Source: Tolypeutes matacus (taxonomy: Eukaryota; Chordata; Mammalia; Cingulata; Chlamyphoridae). Taken from it: a stretch of 64,000 nt of DNA. Shown here in pieces: positions 60,125 through 64,000 of this stretch. The first letter of the stretch is position 1; each line of letters starts with the position of its first letter. Where the stretch lies: positions 7,634,051 through 7,698,050 of the forward strand of contig JAKSZT010054399.1 in NCBI GenBank assembly GCA_026826555.1, read 5' to 3'. The notes under the pieces were generated by a model. It saw only the letters and a list, made by a program, of their open reading frames with translations. It was not told the origin of the DNA and made no database searches. Both the position numbers and the translations under genes were made by a program.

Positions 60125-60440
60125 ATTATCTTGATGGGTTTGTTCAGTTGATTAGCTTTTCTCTATGCTCTAGAGTTTTATTTAGCTGGTGGTTCTGCGT
60201 GTGAGTTAAGTTTTCTCTTTGGCAGTTTTTTTTCTTATTTTATTTCCTTACTTCTTTCTATGTTCCGAATCTCTACCGTTCCGTCCACACTGTTGATCCG
60301 CGCAGATAGATGTCCCAAGCTTCTCACTCCACGTGTGCACAGCACAGACCCCCGGGCAGGACCCCGTCCACAATCCGCCTTGCTCTGGGAGCTTGCAGTA
60401 TGTGCCCTCCTACACTAACGCCATCTTGGCCCCTCCCCCC
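60125..60440 (-). promoter_or_regulatory. LINE-1 5' UTR with YY1-like site
   Basis: A 316-bp 5' UTR, more GC-rich than its surroundings and with several CpG (for example 60267-60310 and 60330-60345). At the very 5' end the minus strand reads gggccaagatggcg (60418-60431), which matches the position and core of the YY1 site (CAAGATGGC) that sets the start of transcription in human L1. The human 5' UTR is about 900 bp, so this one is short. Promoter function is inferred. Confidence 0.7.
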
Positions 60441-61113
60441 TATTCCTATATTTTGGTGAGTTTTTATCAAGAATGTTGATGTATTTTGTTAAATGCCTTT
60501 TCTGTATCAATTGAGAGGATCATGTGACTTTTCTTCTTCAATTTATTAATGTGGTTTATTGTGTACCTGATAAAACCCACTTGATCATGCTGTAAAATTC
60601 TTTTTGTGTACTTTTGGATTCAGATTGCAAGGATTTTTTTGGATGATTTTTGCATCTATATTTATTAGAAAAATTGGTCAATAATTTTCTTTTTTTCATA
60701 AAATCTTTTTCTGGTTTTGATATTAGGGTGATGTTGACTTTATAGAATGAGTTTGGTAGCATTCATTCCTGTTTAGATTTTTGGAAAAGCTTGAGAAAAA
60801 CTGGTATTAATGATTCCATTTTTGAATGATTGGTAGAAATCACCTTTGAAGTCATTTTGTCCTGGACTTTTCATTTTGGAGAGGTTTTTGATGACTATCT
60901 CTGACTCTTTACTCATGATAGGTTTGCTGAAATCTTCTGTTTCTTCTAGGGTCAGTGTGGGTCATTTGTGTGTTTCTAGGAATTTGTCCATTATGTCTAT
61001 ATTGTCTACTTTGTTGGTGTACAGTTGTTCCCAGTATCCTCTTATGATCTTTCTTATTTCTGTGGGGTCAGTGGTAATGTCCCCCTCTCATTTCTGGTTT
61101 TATTTATTTGCAT

Positions 61114-61115
<2 letters not shown>

Positions 61116-61154
<39 letters not shown>
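61116..61154 (+). repeat. (CT)n microsatellite inside the old L1
   Basis: About 39 bp of pure CT repeat, expanded from the short CTCTCT tract present at this point of L1 ORF2 (compare 57928-57935 in the younger copy). Confidence 0.95.
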
Positions 61155-61157
<3 letters not shown>

Positions 61158-62531
61158 GTCAGTTTAGCTAAGGGTTTGCCAATTTTGTTGATCTTCTTAA
61201 AGAACCAACTTTTGGTTTTGTTGATTTTCTCTATTATTTTTTTTTGGTTCTCAATTCATTTATATCTGCTCGGATTTTTATTATTTATTTCCTTTGGTTT
61301 GGTTTGAAATTAGTTTGCTTTTCTTTTTCTAGTTTCTCCAGGTGTGCAGCTAGGTCTTCACTTTTAGTTCTTTCTTCTTTTTTAATGTAAGCATTGAGGG
61401 CTATAAATTTCCCTCTCAGCACTGCCTTTGCTATATGCCATAGGTTTTGATATGTTGTGTTCTCATTTTCATTCATTCTGAGATATTTACTAGCTTCTCT
61501 TGCATTTTTCTTTTACCCACTGATTATTTAAGACTGCATTATTTAATCTCCACATATTTGTGTATTTTCCCTTTTTTTATCTGTTATTTATTTCTAGTTT
61601 CATTCCATTATGATCAGAGAAAGTGCTTTGTATAATTTCAATCTTTGTAAATTTATTAAGACCTGTCTTATGACCTAACATATAGTTTATCCTGGAGAAG
61701 GATCCATGAGCACTTGAAAAGAATGTATATCCTGCTGTTTTGGGGTGTAATGCTCTATAAATATCTGTTAGGTCTAGTTCATTTATCATATAATTCATGG
61801 TCTCTGTTTTCTTATTGATCCTTTGCCCAGATGTTCTATCCAATGCTGAGAGTGATGTATTGAAGTTTCCAAATATTATTGTATAGACATCTGTTTCTCC
61901 CTTCAGTTTTTCCAGAGTGTGCTTCATGTATCTTTCGGCACCCAGTTTAGGTGCATAAATATTTATTATGGTTTATCTTCTTGGTGAATTGCCCCTTTTA
62001 TTAATATATAATGACCTTCTTCATCTCTTATAACAGTTTTGCATTTAAAATCTATTTTGTCTGATATTAGTATCGCAACTCCATATCGTTTTTAGTTACT
62101 ATTTGCATGGAATATCTTTTCCCAACCTTTCACTTTCAACCTGATTGTGTCCTCATATCTGAGGTGAGTCTCTCATAGACAGCATATAAATGGCTCTTTT
62201 AAAAAATCCATTCTGTCAGTCTATTTCTTTTGTTTGGGGAATTCAATCCATTAATGTTCAATATTATTACTGTAAAGGCATTATTTACTTTTTCCATTTT
62301 ATCCTCTGGCTTTCTGTTGTCATATCTTACTATTGCCTGTCTTTTTACCCTTCAAGCTACCCTTACAAATAATCTTCAGTTCTTCACTCTTTTCTAAGTC
62401 TCTTCCCCTTGTCTTTTCCTTCCAGGCTGTAACACTCCTTTTAGAATATCTTGTAAATCTGGCCTTTTGTTAACATACTCTCTCAGTTTTTGTTTGTCTG
62501 TGAAGACTTTAAACTCATCCTCATTTTTAAA

Positions 62532-62629
62532 TTTTTCCTTTTTTTAAAGAAGATACCTGGGATTGAACCTGGGACCACATACATGCAAAGCAGGCACTCA
62601 ACCACTGAGCTACACCCACTCTGTGTCAC
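62532..62629 (-). repeat. tRNA-Ala-derived SINE (DAS type)
   Basis: On the minus strand: gtgtagctcagtggttgagt (A box of the polymerase III promoter), tgcctgctttgcatgtatgt, then ggtcccaggttcaatcccag (B box GGTTCAATCCC) and a short A-rich tail. This is the tRNA-Ala body seen in xenarthran DAS SINEs. The flanking L1 text cctcatttttaaa (62519-62531) is repeated as cctcatttttgaa (62630-62642), a target-site duplication with one change. It is a SINE, not a working tRNA gene: no acceptor-stem pairing or anticodon context is kept on both ends. Confidence 0.85.
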
Positions 62630-64000
62630 CCTCATTTTTGAAGGACAGTTTTGCTGGATAAAGGATTCTTGACTGGTGGTTTTTCTCTTTTAGTACCTGA
62701 AATACATCATACCACTTTCTTCTTGCCTCTATGGTTTCTGATGAGAGATTGGCACTTAGTCTAATTGAGGTTCCCTTGTATGTGATGCATTGCTTTTCTC
62801 TTGCTGCTTTCAGAATCCTCTCTTAATCTCTGGTATTTGTCATTCAGAATAGTAGGTGTATCAGAGTAGTCTTATTCGGATTTATTCTGTTTGGGATGCA
62901 ATGTCCTTCTTGGATATTGATATTTATGCCTTTAATAAGGTTTGGGAAGTTTTTGGTTATTATTTTCTCAAATATTTTTCTGTCTCTTTTCCATTTTCTT
63001 CTTCTGGGACACTGAAAACACATATATTTGTTTGTTTCACATTGTCATTCAATTCCCTGAGACCCTGTTTCTTATTTTCCATTATTTTCTCTCTTTGTTC
63101 TCTTGTCCTTTCATATTCAGATGCTCGCTTCTCCAATTTACTAATCCTGACCCCCGTCAATTCAAATCTGCTGTTATAGTCTCATGTACTTTTAATCACT
63201 CCATTGTGTCTTTCATCCCCATAAGCTCTGTTACTTTTCTTTGCAGGCTTTCAAATTGTTTTTCATGCTCATACCATGTCTTCTTAATATTTTTTAATCT
63301 CCTTAGTCATATTTTCTTTCAACTCCCTGAATTGATTTAGGAGATTTGTTTGATTATCATTGATTAGTTATCTTAAATCCTGTGTTGCATTAGGATTTTT
63401 GGCTTGTTCTTTTGGCTGGACCATCTTTTCCTGTTTCTTAGTATGGCTTGTAATTTTTTGCTGATATCTAGGCATCTGAATATGTTGGTGGATTTACTTC
63501 AATGGTCAATTTCTCTCTCTTGCCTAGTGGTTTTCTTTCATGGCTTCTTTGATTTTTGTTTCACCTTATTCTGACTCTTTAAAATTGTGCAGCTGAAGTT
63601 ATCATACTAGGGCAAGGACCCACTAATGGGGTACATATCCAATCCAAGGGATCTGGAATGAGAGACTCCAAAAAGCATTTTTTTTCTTTTTGCAGTTTAC
63701 CAGTCAGCCAGCAGATGGCATTCATTACTGAATCTTTCCACAGAGGTGTCTTTTTCAACCTCTACTTGCCCATGTTTGTGGTCTGGCCAGAGTCTAGATT
63801 CAAAGTGGGCTTTGCTGGCCAGACTCACTGAAGGGAAACCACTCTCCATCATCTACCACACCCTCCCTCTTCCCAGGGAAGAAGATGTCTGTTCTCACAG
63901 TTGGCTGCAGTGAGCCATGGGTTTTATCCATGCTGTTTGCCTTGAGGGTGAGGGAAGGGTGCCTTCTCCAGCTGCAAAGACTAGTAACTCATGGTTTTCA

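Larger units (their letters stand above)
52912..60440 (-). mobile_element. Full-length LINE-1, nested in an older L1 (inactive)
   Basis: A complete, 7.5-kb L1 on the minus strand. The 5' end at 60440 (reverse strand ggggggaggggccaagatgg) is intact, followed by a 5' UTR (60125-60440), ORF1 (59186-60124), a 104-bp spacer, ORF2 (55265-59081) and a 3' UTR of about 2.35 kb ending in an A/T-rich tail at 52912. It lies between two copies of ctattcctatat (52900-52911 and 60440-60451), a target-site duplication made from the host L1 text. Both ORFs are broken, so the copy cannot move by itself. Orientation is opposite to the C2-like gene, as usual for L1s kept in or near genes. Confidence 0.9.
60452..64000 (-). 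mobile_element. Old LINE-1, 5' half (continues the copy at 50181-52910)
   Basis: Resumes immediately after the target-site duplication with ttttggtgagtttttatcaa, the text expected after tattcctata in L1 ORF2. Reverse transcriptase pieces run to about 61000 and endonuclease pieces follow: 61577-61927 holds SALDRTSGQRINKKTETMNY and ends FSDHNGMKLEINNR. ORF1 pieces lie between about 62690 and 63480 (62960-63160: ENKKQGLRELNDNVKQTNIC). From about 63590 a less AT-rich stretch may be its 5' UTR and runs off the window. A (CT)n expansion (61116-61154) and a SINE (62532-62629) were added later. Confidence 0.85.

Noticed and set aside
62532..62629. A tRNA-Ala gene
   Set aside because: It has polymerase III boxes but is flanked by a target-site duplication, has an A-rich tail and lacks a complete cloverleaf: a SINE.

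Overview
This is a non-coding-rich window of a placental mammal genome, with about 40% of it in recognisable interspersed repeats. Alu, B1/B2 and other primate or rodent SINEs are absent. It has long antisense LINE-1 elements, a tRNA-Ala-derived SINE of the DAS type (62532-62629, minus strand), and several LTR-like repeats of a kind I associate with armadillos and sloths. Together these suggest a xenarthran. The SINE and L1 evidence is seen in the sequence; the clade is an inference.

The only real gene is on the plus strand. It is seen as five exons (2300-2376, 5436-5556, 7513-7746, 32542-32805, 36152-36362) that join in one open frame with matching splice phases and no stop, giving about 302 residues of the middle of a longer protein. 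Its central part (from the third exon into the fourth) reads like a C2-type beta-sandwich. I cannot name the gene with certainty; a member of the OFCC1 (ojoplano) family is my tentative suggestion. A possible 3' terminal exon lies at 40172-40374: it is in phase, ends in a stop and is followed by two AATAAA signals. The 5' exons are outside the window.

Layout: 1-1745 holds a MaLR retrotransposon (LTR end plus internal region) with an opposite-strand MLT1-type LTR nested in it. Then 1746-44380 is gene and intron or flank, with scattered ancient MIR, L2, MER20, MER3/MER5, MLT1 and L1 fragments, three xenarthran-type LTR-like repeats and a large TATC microsatellite (33728-33961). 44385-47378 is a hAT MITE split by a 5'-truncated L1, which itself received a poly-A retrocopy of unknown origin. 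49790-64000 is almost solid LINE-1 on the minus strand. An old L1 (50181-52910 and 60452-64000) was split by a later, full-length L1 (about 52912-60440) flanked by a target-site duplication. That later L1 keeps its 5' end with a YY1-like site, a short 5' UTR, ORF1 and ORF2 (both broken by stops or frameshifts), and an unusually long 3' UTR of about 2.35 kb.

Points of most interest: the unnamed C2-like gene and its possible alternative end; two nearly identical, oppositely oriented L1 3' ends that flank two symmetric-region exons and could form an RNA duplex; and the long, modular, G-quadruplex-rich 3' UTR of the full-length L1.
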